From: Asparagopsis taxiformis
Taxonomy: Eukaryota; Rhodophyta; Florideophyceae; Bonnemaisoniales; Bonnemaisoniaceae
DNA length: 64,000 nucleotides
Assembly (NCBI GenBank): GCA_030407315.1
Contig: JALQPE010000122.1
Span: 1 to 64,000 of the forward strand
Direction: 5' to 3'
Of this stretch, positions 51,979 to 63,842 are shown piece by piece. A program made the position numbers and the translations under genes. The stretch's first letter is position 1. Each line of letters begins with the position of its first letter. The notes under the pieces were generated by a model that made no database searches, was not told where the DNA came from, and saw nothing but the letters and a program-made list of their open reading frames with translations.

Positions 51979-52647
51979 ATGGATGCAACTCACGCTATGT
52001 CATCCTTACCAATTACGTTGTACTCGTACCACAGGAGCTCCAGCTCCTGGCGCTTGCGAATCGCGCTCAATCTAAAACGCATCTCGTACACTATAAAACC
52101 CATTCACATCGTGAAAGATGGCGGGCAGCAATTCAACCCCGACTTCCAGCGTCTCAATCCGATGGGCCATGTGCCGGTCCTCAGCATCGACGGCAACAAT
52201 TTCACCGAATCCGTGGCAATCATGGAATACTTAGAAGAAACGCGTCCGGATCACCCCCTCCTTCCCAAGGATCCCGCTGGCAAGGCGCAGGTGCGCGCGA
52301 TTGTCGAGATGATCAATTCCGGAATTCAACCGATGCAGAATCTATCCATTCTCAACTATGTGTCTACCAATTTTGGCCAACCGGCGCGTACGCCGTGGGG
52401 TGCTCACTGGGTTCACAGAGGTCTCACAGCGGTAGAGAAAGTGCTGGAAAAGACATCCGGAAAATTCTGCTTCGGCGATCAGCTTTCTTTCGCAGATTGT
52501 GCACTTGTACCGCAATTCAATAGTGCAGCGAGATTTGGTGTAGATACCACCCCCTTCCCAGTTGCTACTCGAATTATGCAACTACTTGAGACTCTTCCCG
52601 AGGTCCAAGCAGCCCATCCATCTGCTCAACCAGATGCAATGCCGTAG
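51979..52647 (+). CDS. zeta-class glutathione transferase / maleylacetoacetate isomerase
   Basis: 222 aa, the normal family length. The N-terminal thioredoxin-like domain has the zeta signature as SSSSWRLRIALNLK (usually SSCSWRVRIAL; the Cys is Ser here). It continues FQRLNPMGHVPVL and then FTESVAIMEYLEET, the cis-Pro and glutathione-binding Ser segments. The C-terminal helical domain has GIQPMQNLSIL and FCFGDQLSFADCALVPQ. Zeta GSTs isomerise maleylacetoacetate to fumarylacetoacetate in phenylalanine/tyrosine breakdown, in cytosol or mitochondria. It is followed 33 bp later, on the same strand, by an aminotransferase gene, which would fit tyrosine catabolism. Confidence 0.88.
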   Translation: MDATHAMSSLPITLYSYHRSSSSWRLRIALNLKRISYTIKPIHIVKDGGQQFNPDFQRLNPMGHVPVLSIDGNNFTESVAIMEYLEETRPDHPLLPKDPAGKAQVRAIVEMINSGIQPMQNLSILNYVSTNFGQPARTPWGAHWVHRGLTAVEKVLEKTSGKFCFGDQLSFADCALVPQFNSAARFGVDTTPFPVATRIMQLLETLPEVQAAHPSAQPDAMP

Positions 52648-52680
52648 AGCAGTGTGTGCGTGAAAATTAGTAAAACAGCG

Positions 52681-54054
52681 ATGAAATTGAGCTCAATCCA
52701 CGTTCGATCTCCAGCCTGCTCTTCAGCGCTCCCCAACCCAATGGCACCACACGCTCTCTCATCATCTAAACGAATTCAGCGGACAGGCTCGGCAGTTATA
52801 GATGACCTGCTTATTCAATATGCCGACAGCGTCCAATTCAACATGGCTCCAGGCGCAACGTACTATGGTGCCTCACAAGCGGTCCGGCACAAAGCATGCA
52901 CATTGCTACAAGACTCAGAGCAATCCGCCGATCTGTCGAAATACGGTGATGTACTCGGTTTAAAAGAACTGCGCAACTTTTGGACGTACATCATCGCGCA
53001 CGGATACTTGTCCCAAGCCGATCCGATCGATCAGCTAACAGTCAGTGATACCATGGCAGCTGGTTGCTTCCCACGTCACGAGATGATGATTACAGCAGGG
53101 GCCAATCAGGCATTCGTCAATTTGATCATAACAATCACTGATCCGGGTGATGAAATCCTGCTCATTCTCCCGTACTATTTCTCACATTACAATACGATAC
53201 AAATGTCAGGTGCGGTCCCTGTCTGCATTCCGGTGTGTCACCAGACATTACTGCCGACAACCGATGACATTGCGCGTCGCATATCCCCACGTTCAAAAGC
53301 GCTCGTTATTGTGAACCCCGGGAATCCATCTGGTGTTGTGTATCCACGTCAGCTCATGGATGATATCAAAGGACTGTGCAACCGACAGGGGATATGGCTT
53401 GTATTAGATGAAGCATACAGAGAGTTTGTATCGTCGCCATCGGACAGGACTGCATACTCACCATGTGCGGACGAGGGCGTCATTAAGATGTATACCATGT
53501 CCAAAGTGTACGGACTGGCAGGCTGGCGCGTCGGTGCAATACTATACCCTTTGCGATTATCGCACGATATTAGAAAGGTCCAGGATACAAACGTGACGCA
53601 TCCATCCATACTGAGTCAACGGCTTGCCGTGGAAGCTCTGCGCGAAAACCCGAGACATCATGTGGACGAAATGACTGCGATTCGACGCATATTCATCCGA
53701 TACGTCGCAAAAGTGTATCAACAGCAGCAGTCACTGCAGAAATATGTGGTCATCCCAGACGGTGCGTTTTATCTATTTCTGCCGTACAAGTCGCCCAACG
53801 ACATTGACAAACCAACAGAAGAAACAGATATGCTCGTTGTGAACACACTGGCAACAGATTGGAGTACGCTCGTTACACCCGGATTTGTGTTTGGAATGTG
53901 TGGATACATTCGCGTTTCATTTGGATCCATAAAGCCGAAATGTGCCGAAAAAGCCGCTTTGAATCTTGCAAACAGTTTAAAACATATAATATCAACCATC
54001 AAGTCGTATCAGAGTCCTCATTCGAGTCATCTTCAAGAGCAAGACCATCTATAA
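52681..54054 (+). CDS. class I PLP-dependent aminotransferase
   Basis: 457 aa from ATG 52681 (MKLSSIHVRSPACSSALPNP); upstream codons in the frame lack an ATG, and a second ATG at 52741 is possible. Fold type I motifs: ITAGANQAFVNLI, LPYYFSHY, VIVNPGNPSGVVYP, WLVLDEAYREF, the PLP-lysine motif MSKVYGLAGWRVG, and IRVSFGSIKP with the substrate-carboxylate Arg. The Ser/Arg-containing N-terminus could be an organelle transit peptide. Overall pattern is that of aspartate/tyrosine/kynurenine-type enzymes; the amino donor cannot be named from the motifs alone. Its last 56 bp overlap, tail to tail, the gene on the other strand. Confidence 0.88.
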   Translation: MKLSSIHVRSPACSSALPNPMAPHALSSSKRIQRTGSAVIDDLLIQYADSVQFNMAPGATYYGASQAVRHKACTLLQDSEQSADLSKYGDVLGLKELRNFWTYIIAHGYLSQADPIDQLTVSDTMAAGCFPRHEMMITAGANQAFVNLIITITDPGDEILLILPYYFSHYNTIQMSGAVPVCIPVCHQTLLPTTDDIARRISPRSKALVIVNPGNPSGVVYPRQLMDDIKGLCNRQGIWLVLDEAYREFVSSPSDRTAYSPCADEGVIKMYTMSKVYGLAGWRVGAILYPLRLSHDIRKVQDTNVTHPSILSQRLAVEALRENPRHHVDEMTAIRRIFIRYVAKVYQQQQSLQKYVVIPDGAFYLFLPYKSPNDIDKPTEETDMLVVNTLATDWSTLVTPGFVFGMCGYIRVSFGSIKPKCAEKAALNLANSLKHIISTIKSYQSPHSSHLQEQDHL

Positions 54055-54673
54055 TTCGAGACACATCGGCCTCGGTGAGTCGGCGTCGCAACCGTGTTTC
54101 GACGCGACAATTCAAGTTTTCGTGCAGCAAGTCATCATCGTTATCGCTACAATCATCCTCGTCTTCCTCTTCATCATTAGACAATAAACCTTCCCAAGGG
54201 GCGCACGCCAAGGCATGTGCGATTCTTGTGCGAACGTCAGTTGCGTCCTCTGCACACAGCGCATGTGAGATAATCTCAACGTTGTTCTCAAGCCCCCACA
54301 CGACCAATTTGTACGCGTTTTCTATGTCGAATTGTTCGCCGTCGACGTAGAACAGACAGGTGGCAGAATCCTCGATTCGAACACAGATGTCAGACCAGAA
54401 GAGTTGTGCGCGTTGCACCTGGGACATGTCGTCACCTTGCACGACGACAGCATAGGCAGGATTAGCGTCGACTTGGTTCCATACGTTCTCGTCTTCTTGG
54501 AGAAGTTTCCATGTTGGTTGATAGTGCGTGCATACCTGGAGTTGCTTTTGGAAGTACTGGTTCTGCAGCTGGATTGTTTGCATCGATGTTGCAGAGAAAG
54601 CGTCACGGATAATGGCTTCTGTCTGCCCCTCGCTCAATGCGCTGAATAAGATGAGCTTGTCTGATGTAGTCAT
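53999..54673 (-). CDS. unrecognised acidic protein
   Basis: 224 aa from ATG 54673 (MTTSDKLILFSALSEGQTEA). It appears well folded up to residue about 150 (PTWKLLQEDENVWNQVDANP, YAVVVQGDD, AQLFWSDICVRIED, LFYVDGEQFDIENAYKLVVW), then an Asp/Glu-rich linker (NDEEEDEDDCSDNDDD) and a short helical tail (RLRRRLTEADVSRIIDGLAL). No family recognised. There is no signal peptide or membrane segment. Its 3' end runs antisense into the aminotransferase coding sequence. Confidence 0.6.
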   Translation of the reverse strand: MTTSDKLILFSALSEGQTEAIIRDAFSATSMQTIQLQNQYFQKQLQVCTHYQPTWKLLQEDENVWNQVDANPAYAVVVQGDDMSQVQRAQLFWSDICVRIEDSATCLFYVDGEQFDIENAYKLVVWGLENNVEIISHALCAEDATDVRTRIAHALACAPWEGLLSNDEEEDEDDCSDNDDDLLHENLNCRVETRLRRRLTEADVSRIIDGLALEDDSNEDSDTT

Positions 54674-55675
54674 ATGTGGAAATTGTGTGTCGGAAACAGA
54701 GAACAACAGGAAGGTCGTCGATTGTTTCTGCCGCGGTCGTGCTCGCGTACAAGTAATGAAAGCTACATGAGGTGGAAAGGGCGGTATTTAGTAGAACCCT
54801 AAATTTAAATGTTTTAGTGGCATATCCAGCTCTAAATCGTCATGAGAGCCGGGCTCCACGTGGTCAGAAGTCTGATCATGAGCTATTTTAGAAAGTATAC
54901 CTTCACCTAATACCAGTATAATCAAGTTTAGCGAGAACTGCACTTCAAGCCTTACACAATGTCTTGCATCCTGCATTTGTGCTACACATATGTTACATTT
55001 GCGTTCTTAATTGAGATGTCCGATGCGATGTAAATTATCTTTGCTATGTTATTCGATTAACAGTCATAACTTTTAATGGGTGCTTTCAAAGTACTGAGAC
55101 CGAGCCTTTGCTCGATGTTCCCCCGTGAACGACTTTCAAAATTACAGTTTTGAGTAGCGCCTACGTGGTATTTCCAGGTCAATTTGTCCAAGTCATTGTG
55201 CGTCATCGCAAAATTTCTTTACTTCTTCAGACTTACCGCGCTCTGAGCAACTTGCCGTCGCTCCTTTTTCTTCCACGAAATGATTGCTTTCGCCTAACAT
55301 ATCTCAAAGAGCGCAGTGAGAGATCACTCGACTAAACTTTCCAGCACCAAAGACGACAACGTAGCAAGTTGACGTACAGCATCCCAATTTATGTATTGCT
55401 GTACTGCAATAGAACAGCCAACCAAATCTCACCAATTCCAGCCAGCTAATCTGGCTGCTTTCCCACTCTTCCTCTCACCAGCAATGTCACAGATCAGGCT
55501 GATCTGATCGGCGAATACCCCTCTATCGAGATTATTCTTACTTTCGTTGCCGGCATATTTTCTATTGCCATGCAATGTATCAACACTATCAAAGTATACT
55601 CACAACTTTTCATTCTTATCCTTCACGCTTGCGTTCATCTTATGTTCCAAATTCCGATTCATAAACTATGTTCAT
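54674..55675. other. intergenic, nothing recognised
   Basis: 1 kb, AT-rich. CCGAGCCTTTGCTCG near 55101 can form a small hairpin. No gene seen. Confidence 0.4.
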
Positions 55676-56650
55676 CTATCTCGAATACCCGTAACAAATG
55701 TTTCTCACACGACGCCCTCTGCAGAGACGGTGGTTCCTGTACGTCCTGCAGAAGATGCAACACGCTAGCTTGCACTGGATTGGTTGTCTGACAGCCGACA
55801 TCCTTGGCACGCACCGATTTCCACTACGCGGTCCAAGACGGTTCCAGCACCTCGTGTCAGCTTCCAAGCATCTGCAAGACCGATTCCCTTCCCTCATGAA
55901 CTGCGCTTGAGTATCCGAGGTTGGGCGCGGTGTCGGTCGACGCGTCGCCCTTGGTGGCCTGGTCGTCCTGGGAGGCGGCCGGGTAGTGGGTCTGCGCGTG
56001 GCTCTTGGCGTGGGCGTCGGACGCGTAGTGGGATTTGAGTTACTGCCACCGCGAACAGCATTGCAACCAGCATCGTTTTCAGATCCGAATGTACCAAAGT
56101 CCTGCTTGTAGGCAAAAGTCTGTGTGCAGTACACACGTCCGTTGGCTGCGAAATGGAATCCGACAACGACTTCTTCGAAGCGTCCGTTCAGGATGTTTCT
56201 CAAATGCGGCGGAGAAGTTTCCCATTGTGTCACGCACGCCAGTGCAATGTCATTTGATTCGTAGTTGTAAGCAATGTTTTCACCACCGATCCAGCGCTTG
56301 CAGCCGACCGTTCGCGTGGCTTCCTGAAGGACCTGATGACGCAGGGTGGGAAACCCTGACAGGACGCGGCTGTATTGCACGGCATTTGTTAGTTGGTTCA
56401 TCGTTCCGACTCTGAGCGGTGTGTTGACTCCATTGCGCCTTCGGACGGCGTTAGTGTACTCAACTGCTTTAATGCACCAACAGTTCATGTTGTTTCGAGC
56501 ACATGGCGCGCCAGACATGCGAATTGATGAGTGAAGAGCGTTGGGTTTGACACACGTATTGGAGCCATCTGCTTCAAGAACGCAGCTTTCATGTAGGTTT
56601 GCGGCCGCGACACAGCAGAGGAGTGCTACGAGAGCAAATTGAAGATTCAT
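55676..56650 (-). CDS. secreted CAP/SCP-domain protein with Pro/Thr/Arg linker and Cys-rich tail
   Basis: 324 aa from ATG 56650, chosen because MNLQFALVALLCCVAAANLH is a good signal peptide; the open frame extends 84 codons further upstream without similar merit. After ESCVLEADGSNTC the CAP domain (about 55-190) shows EYTNAVRRRNGVNTPLRVG, GCKRWIGGENIAYNYESND, CVTQWETSPPHLRNIL and VYCTQTFAYK. A linker of PTPTPRATRRP type repeats follows (about 205-245), probably glycosylated or cell-wall bound, and a C-terminal domain with about twelve Cys (CRCLEADTRCWNRLG, CKLACCIFC). CAP proteins bind lipids or act in stress and defence outside the cell. A paralogue starts at 63843. Confidence 0.82.
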   Translation of the reverse strand: MNLQFALVALLCCVAAANLHESCVLEADGSNTCVKPNALHSSIRMSGAPCARNNMNCWCIKAVEYTNAVRRRNGVNTPLRVGTMNQLTNAVQYSRVLSGFPTLRHQVLQEATRTVGCKRWIGGENIAYNYESNDIALACVTQWETSPPHLRNILNGRFEEVVVGFHFAANGRVYCTQTFAYKQDFGTFGSENDAGCNAVRGGSNSNPTTRPTPTPRATRRPTTRPPPRTTRPPRATRRPTPRPTSDTQAQFMREGNRSCRCLEADTRCWNRLGPRSGNRCVPRMSAVRQPIQCKLACCIFCRTYRNHRLCRGRRVRNICYGYSR

Positions 56651-58599
56651 TGTGCTATTCAGGGTGTGTGAGATAATGGAGAGTGACTGAGTTTGCTGAT
56701 GAAGATCTGATGCTGAGGTATTTTTCGATGCGAAGTAAAGCTTAAGTAGACTCGGTAGCTGAAGAGATTCGTGGGAAAGCGTAGAAATATTAAGCACCTC
56801 GAGCGAGACGTGAGTCCAATCTGCTGGAAATGTGATGCAGGTATGACTGTGGAGAAGGTTGGTCAGCACAGCTGTATAATCGAATAAACGCATGGGAAGC
56901 AAGACGACGTGAACGCTGTACCAGTACGATTAACACCAAGGTTCATAGACGCTTGTTGCTCTGATTGTAGCCCACGTCAAGGGAACGGATGCGTTGAGGG
57001 TATATGGGGTGGCAGCTGGGCCAATAGTTGTTTGTTTTCCTCATCGCCGTACACAATAGTCATTTCTATGTCACTTGTAGCTAGAATCGTCATTCATCTG
57101 CAAACAAAGGGGGCAATACTGAGAGAACAATTCAGTGCGGAATGTGAGTGGCATGACGTTCGACCGACTGGCTGCATGATAAGAAAATCCTGGGAAGCAG
57201 TCGGCTGCTTGACTGGAAACAAGTGCAAATTGAAGCCACGTTGAGCACAGCAGTTACTTGGGGAATTCTGAAACCGACGCAGCTGTATACCCCACGTACG
57301 TGAATTGTTCGGACAGACACGCGAGCACAACAGACATGATGTCAGATTTTCCGGTATTTCTATGATCAAGACGTGGATCTCGTACCTGCGTTACAACGTG
57401 TCAGAGTCACACGTTGGCGACATAATCTAACAACGTATTTCAATAGGAAGAACTCTCACCCGAGTAGACCAATCACCTAACCCCTGGTGCATCCGACGGA
57501 ACAAATCATGTGTAAAGCAGTTACCAGATATGCCATCTTCTCCTCCCACCTCGATCACATCTTCCAAATTTGTCTCGGGCATTTCAATCCAATCCTCCCC
57601 GGCGGCTTCCCAGGTTTGCACGAGCTTAGAATTGAAACCGTAAGGTGCAGCCAGACTCACCACATTCTACGTGGGTTATCAACACCATTGGTGGCCAACC
57701 CCCATGATGACAAAATTCTTTCGCCCTGTGGCCTTATTCTAAACAGACTATTATTAAAAATACGTAGGCCGGCGCGCGAAATGCTGAGAAAGTCGATATC
57801 AGCAGAACAAATACAAGGCAAAGTAACGGCGAAAACGACACTTTCCGCTTCCTAGAGAAAGATTTCAACTTTCAAACATGTGATTTCCACATCATGCGTC
57901 ATATTTCGCTATCACATCACGTCGTTTATCGCGACGTACGGTTGCATCTGCTGAACGTCTGTCACATTCTATTTTAACCCTGATAGCAATTGGAATATTT
58001 TCCCAGTCCTTCCAACCCCCAGAGTCAGACCAACCTTACCACTGTGTGTGCACTTATTTAAATTGACGTCGAATGCGCTAATTCACTGACAATATGGCCC
58101 ATCGACCGGTCTTTGGGAGAGGAGCCCCTTTGTTTGAATACAAGGTCCTGGCTTTGATGGTGGCATCTATCTCCAGTAAAACAGACGAAAATAGAAGCGA
58201 ATAGTACGTGTGGGCTCGAAATATAACTCCGTTTTATTGCCTTCCACTGAGCTCAAGTATATGGCTCCGCAAGTGGTGTTTCAGTTGAACAGCGCATTTC
58301 CACACAGGAGGCTACCATACGATATTTCGCCGAGTTCGATATCAGGCGATAACGTTCCATAACAGCTTAGATAGGCAGATACTCGTTTCAAAACAAAGTT
58401 GTGTACTGCAGGTTTCATAAAACATATCAGAGCTATTGAAAAATAGCTTTCTTCCATCTTGTCGTTTGTATTCTAATTTCGGAGCTGAATGACCTGTAGA
58501 CAATTCGTACGTGATTCAGTTGTGGAACACAGAAATTCTGCCATGAGGTAGCGGCAGTGCAATACTTCTTGGATCACGGCTGAAGGGGAAATCCAAAGT
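56651..58599. other. intergenic with two doubtful coding fragments
   Basis: On the minus strand, 57427-57663 encodes soluble-looking sequence (LVQTWEAAGEDWIEMPETNL, EVGGEDGISGNCFTHDLFRR) without an identifiable family; it may be an exon or pseudogene remnant. On the plus strand, 58094-58204 encodes 36 residues (MAHRPVFGRGAPLFEYKVLA) downstream of TTATTTAAATTG, a possible TATA region. Nothing else stands out. Confidence 0.3.
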
Positions 58600-59094
58600 T
58601 TGAACCACTCGTATCTCAGCGCATTCCTGAAGCGTAGTGGTCGAGCTAAAGATACAAACGAAAAGCTATACTTGCGTGTTGTGGAACAAAACATAATGGA
58701 TTTAGCAGATGAAGTGTATTGTGATGAGGAAAATGAAATACAATTGCTTCAACAAAATTGGCAAAGACTATTGCGCCCCATTCCTGAAGATTCTTTTCTA
58801 GTTCCAGCGAAAATGAACATACCCGAGTCAGAGAGAAACGTTTTGATTGATAATAAGCGAGCTTTGGAAAACTTGTCACGTATACTGCATGCCAAAACAA
58901 ACGCTATAGCTAAACGATTGAATGCAATCCAGAGAAACTTTGCGGACCTATTACGTACCATCTCTTCACCTAATTTGTATCATTACACCCGACATGATGA
59001 AGATGCTGAGGGATTCGAGAAATATGAAGACAGTGTGCCTTCCCAGCTTCTTTCTCAAACAAGTCATGGAGGTAGACCACATGAAAATCACTAA
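58600..59094 (+). CDS. unrecognised 164-aa helical ORF
   Basis: Frame from ATG 58600 (MNHSYLSAFLKRSGRAKDTN). Composition is that of a real helical protein (NIMDLADEVYCDEENEIQLL, ERNVLIDNKRALENLSRILH, IAKRLNAIQRNFADLLRTIS), with a possible coiled coil near residues 90-125. No motif was recognised and no promoter assigned. It could be an exon or a remnant of a larger gene. Confidence 0.35.
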   Translation: MNHSYLSAFLKRSGRAKDTNEKLYLRVVEQNIMDLADEVYCDEENEIQLLQQNWQRLLRPIPEDSFLVPAKMNIPESERNVLIDNKRALENLSRILHAKTNAIAKRLNAIQRNFADLLRTISSPNLYHYTRHDEDAEGFEKYEDSVPSQLLSQTSHGGRPHENH

Positions 59095-62000
59095 AGCTAA
59101 TTTTAACACTTGAATGGGGAATGAATCGATCCAAGTCCCACTTTCAGTACGTGTTTTGCATCTACCCATTGTGTGTATTCTGATGTCCTTTAGATCTCTT
59201 CGTGTCCATTCCTGGCAATAAACGAGCTCAGTTGGATCTTCGCGTGTTCTGGAGAGTACAAGCCTCTTTGAATTAAACAGAATCACCCTGTGTCAGGATG
59301 TAGACATTATGTCTCTTCTGCGAAAACGAAACAGAATCTTTGTGGCATTGATACTGAAGATGACGTCAATTCTGAGAATAATCCACGTTTCGTAGGAACT
59401 GTTTATGACTTGATGTCAAAGAGAAAAATAAGCCGACAGCAAGCTGAGGATAGTAATCCATGTTTTCACCTCTCTCCCTGAGAACGCCCTTACTATGATT
59501 TCAAATAGATCCTTACTTCCAGCTAGGTACTCTGGCGATATCAAATGAATGATGTAGCATAGAATTCTTCTCAATTGTGCTCAGGAATGAAGAAATTTAC
59601 AGTCCTACACCGTACGGGATCAGTAAATCTCCTCTGTGCGTTTGATATCAAGTGTTCAAGGCTAGATGGGTTCACGTCAGATATTTCCTACCAATAAAGA
59701 GTTCCATAGGCTTACTCTAAGTAATCGTTGCTTTGAAAAAGAATGCAAGTGCGAATAGTAATGCTGGGAACTGAGACAGCAACACGAAATCATGGATGCA
59801 GAGAATCTTCACCTCTGCAGAGGTAATCTGATTTGACTTTACCAAGAACCCTGGATTTTGCGGATATTTAAGGTGACTGCATGATCCTAAGTGTTTTGAA
59901 GTCCATGCATGGCCACAGGGTGTTCTCTTCCTCAGGAATCAAAATACTGGCAGTCCTCAGGTCTCAGATTTTTGTGAGATGGAATATTGGAGTTAGAATT
60001 AGTTACGCAAGTCTACGGAAAGTAGACTGGCAACTCTTTACAGAAACCAGAATCCAAAGGTAGCCATCGACTCCTTTCATGAATGCTCAAAACATAGCGC
60101 TTCGGACTAGATAAAAACAACTCTCAATAGGCAGTAATCCTGAGAAAATAAAATGGAAGGAGTTACTAGAAGGGTACCCTTAGCTTATCTTTTCCAGAAT
60201 AAAATTGATCTCAACAGATTTATCAAACCGAGTACAGTCAAATGACGGAGCTAAGGATAGCCACATTAAGTGGCTTTCTTACAAAAATTAGATCTCATGC
60301 AGAGCAGTAGAATCAAACTTCCGCAAACTTAAAAGTAAGTTCCGAGAGTGAGGAAGAATAGAGCGAAAACATAGTAAAGTTTCACAAGTGATATCAGTTA
60401 CAATTTCGTCTCTCAACTCTTTGCCACAAGTAACATATGCGAAGCAACATAAAAAGTGGCAATTTAAGAGTTTTCTACACTGACTACAGCGGAATGTTAA
60501 CTGAGACTTGGAATCTCTCGAGAGTCCAAACTGCACAGACAAGCAGAGGAAAATATTACCAGTGAAACCCAATACCCACGTAGTTATTACCAATTCCGGC
60601 GCTGATGTAAAGCATAGTTCAGGCCATTGTTATGACGGGATATTCTCACGTTACTTCCATCCATGTATGACGATTTCTCACCTAGGAGAATTTCTGCGCG
60701 CATATGCCTCTGGCATACACATGTAAGACAACTCCTCCATGGGGAAGACACCACATTGTGTTCCCTTGTCAAAAAGCGGAGACAAGATATTGTCGCATTG
60801 TTTTCGAAATCCCGAGTGGGGTACAGATGCAAACAACCATGGAGAAAATGCAATTTGTTTTGAATCCTGTCAGAGGGAACTCAAGGAAACCGACAATATC
60901 ATATGTTTATTACAAGTTTCTAAAGAAGCTAAGTTATGAATCTCATGACAATAGCTCGTCAGGAATAATCGCAGAGGGCGGCCTTTGCTGACTGACCCGT
61001 CATGATGATTGAACTGGGTAAATTATTATATCCCAATTTAACGGCGTGATCAGTGTCTTCGCGCACAACGAACCATTACAGCAGCGTTCTGGCTTCATGT
61101 CAATCGATGTCAACTGCGTGAGTATTTACGTATCATTCCTTCCGGTTGGTCTTGCTCCGAGCCATAATTGATTTTTGCTGGACACACCGGCATTGTTGGA
61201 TACCCAAAGAGAAAATTATTCGGTCGAAAATATGGGGAATTGAACCAGAAGATAGTTCCCGTTCAAATAAATGATAAAAAATAGCAATGACGATCTTGGG
61301 CCCAGGGAACACTACCCTCAGATAAGCAGAGAAAACCGTGCTCCTTTCTCAATCGGAAGGGGCTCAGCAAGGTTGTATGCCGCCAATGTTCAGGACCAAA
61401 ATAGTGAGACCATCATGTTGGGAAGTTACTACTGGTCGTATTTTATTACAGTGATGCATAAGATATTAATGGTGCCGATATCTTGAACTGTAGATGTTGA
61501 GTTGAGAATTCTGTCATGCAGCAGAATGTTTTGGAAGGTGCAGAAGGAAGATGAAGGGATCATTTCTTCAGAGCCATGTGAGTAGTCAATGAATGATAAA
61601 TTCGATTTTTCTGGGAGGCTGAAGTCATCGTGTGGCAGAAAACAATGGACCCAGGAAGATTATCCCGCAGGACATGCCCACATTTTTCATTCGCGGAAAA
61701 AGATATTGAAACCTTATCGTCACGATTAAAGAAAAGGGATATTTAGTTCATGGTCGCATGTATACCATTCGGAGTACATGTGGAAATCTCATGCAGCATT
61801 AGTCTACGCATGTTCCACTCTATGCACCTAGATACCTTCCATACCCTAACTTGCCGTACCGCACCGATTCGAGAGCATCTCAACACGTACGTGCCAAACG
61901 TAAGAGGGATTCGGCGCTTATTCGCTGCATTTGCAGGAAGCTTTGCAGATGATGACGTCATCTTTCAAACGCTGTCCTCCGGTAGTGATAATAGTGGACA

Positions 62001-63782
62001 GTTTGCGCAAAATTTATGAAGATCGACAGCAAGCTCTCCTAGATAGATACCAGCGTTAGGTTGCATGGACAGTGAGTAGCAGATGAAGGGGCGCCGTCCA
62101 GTATTATGTAGCGAAAACGTGATGTATAGAATGAAGCAAAGATACGGTATCCCATATCACTCTGTAGCCATGCAGCCGGAACACGTGCTCGTCGAATTGC
62201 TGCGTAGAAATTGTGTTCGATTTCACAGTGACAGGTGCAAAGAGATCGCCGATGAAAGGTCAATAGTTCAAAAATAGCTGCACGCGTTGATGTGATCGAT
62301 TGTTCTTCAGTATCAAGATATAAGGAATGCACGACTGGACGAGATGTGCTATACATTTCTTTCACCAGCCATTTCGACAGAAGGCATGAGATCTCTGTAA
62401 GTGCTGGACTGCCGCATGACGCGTGCTCGCAAACAAGGCACTGACTTTCAATTGGCTTGACGCAGGTCATGCGCATCTGCAGGGCGCTTCACTTGCTCAA
62501 GTCTTTCATAGTTTAAATTTTTTAATTTTGGTCCTTTCAAACGGTACTATAAAAGTCCTTCAATGGCTCCATCAGCACAAACGTATTGAACTTATCCTAG
62601 CTGGCTTCTGGTGCATGGAACACCATACGTGACACGTGACTGGTAAATTTCATCCCCTTACGAATCAAAGTTCTGTGGTCGCTGAATGTTCAAGTTTAGC
62701 ACGTAATTCGTTACCCATAACTCTCGTCTTCACCTGATATATTTCTTTCCGAGAGCTGCATACTTTCCGAGCAATACACTCAAGGACATGTTCTGACATG
62801 TTCACCTAAATTCCGAGACCAATTCGAATGGCGCTCTTGAACCACTAGTAGCCATCACTAGTAACTCATTTAGAATTATTTTCATCCCCCACTCTCTCTC
62901 GCCCTGAGAGACCTCGAGAATACGAACAGCTCGACGCTCGATATATGAAGCGAGATTGTTTACACCGATTGGCTCCAAAATTAATTCGAGAGCCCAGCGG
63001 CAAGAGTGGAAGTATCTCACTTGCAAGGCTGGATGAGCCTATGCCAATCCTTAAAGCTCAAAGCATATATTTACCAGTCATCATTGCTTTCTTTGGAATG
63101 AGAGGTGCATTTTAGTCCCTGATGTCAACAAGCCTATCTATGTGAGCGATAAATAAGGCAATATTGAAGTAGCATGCATTTCTGTGCACCGAAATATGAG
63201 CACATCGTCGCGACGTGGATGAGGAGGGAGGAGTGGAATGCAGTCTCCCAACTTTGATAATAAGGGTCAAGCATACTTCCATTGGCATATGTTGCGGCCC
63301 CCTTAACGTCCGCCGTCTATTTTCCTCGTATCCATTGAAATTCTTTTCGTTCAATCATAAGAGCGTAATTCAAATCAAAACACATTGTAATACCACCCAT
63401 CTGTATCATGAGAAACCCAATGTATCACAACACACAATGAAGCTTTGGTGGATATAATCGACTGCATGCCCTGTAATGCACGCAGCAAGGTCGTAATTCT
63501 CAAACTAGAACAACATCTTGCATGATCCCCTCATAACAAATTCTGCATCAAACCATGCTACTCTACACGATCTTGAAAGTCTACATCACACTCCAAGCAA
63601 TGTGATGTGAACACAATGTTATTCCACCTGTTAAACAGTATGACATATATTCGCCTATAAGCAACAGGAGCATCCGGTGGCTTTTTTGACGCACATTCTA
63701 TGTTGCCCCCATATACTCCAATGAACGGCATTGCTCACCTCACGTAAAACAGTTTATAACCCAACCAATCCCTGTTCCACCT
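59095..63782. other. long region without a recognisable gene
   Basis: 4.7 kb of AT-rich sequence with only short, motif-free frames; the longest is a 145-codon frame at 62039-62476 on the minus strand. One more ATGACGTCAT occurs at 61952. No tRNA, rRNA or repeat array seen. It may be old transposon debris. Confidence 0.4.
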
Positions 63783-63790
63783 TATATTTG
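63783..63790 (+). promoter_or_regulatory. possible TATA box of the right-edge CAP gene
   Basis: TATATTTG about 60 bp before ATG 63843, matching the TATA-to-ATG distance of the BCS1-like genes. Confidence 0.4.
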
Positions 63791-63842
63791 CACAAGCCCA
63801 TCGATACGTACTCGGAACTTTTTTTCCTTCTCATCGCACCTC

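Noticed and set aside
57487..57855. Plus-strand 122-codon ORF
   Set aside because: The opposite strand has the more protein-like composition, and neither shows a known family.
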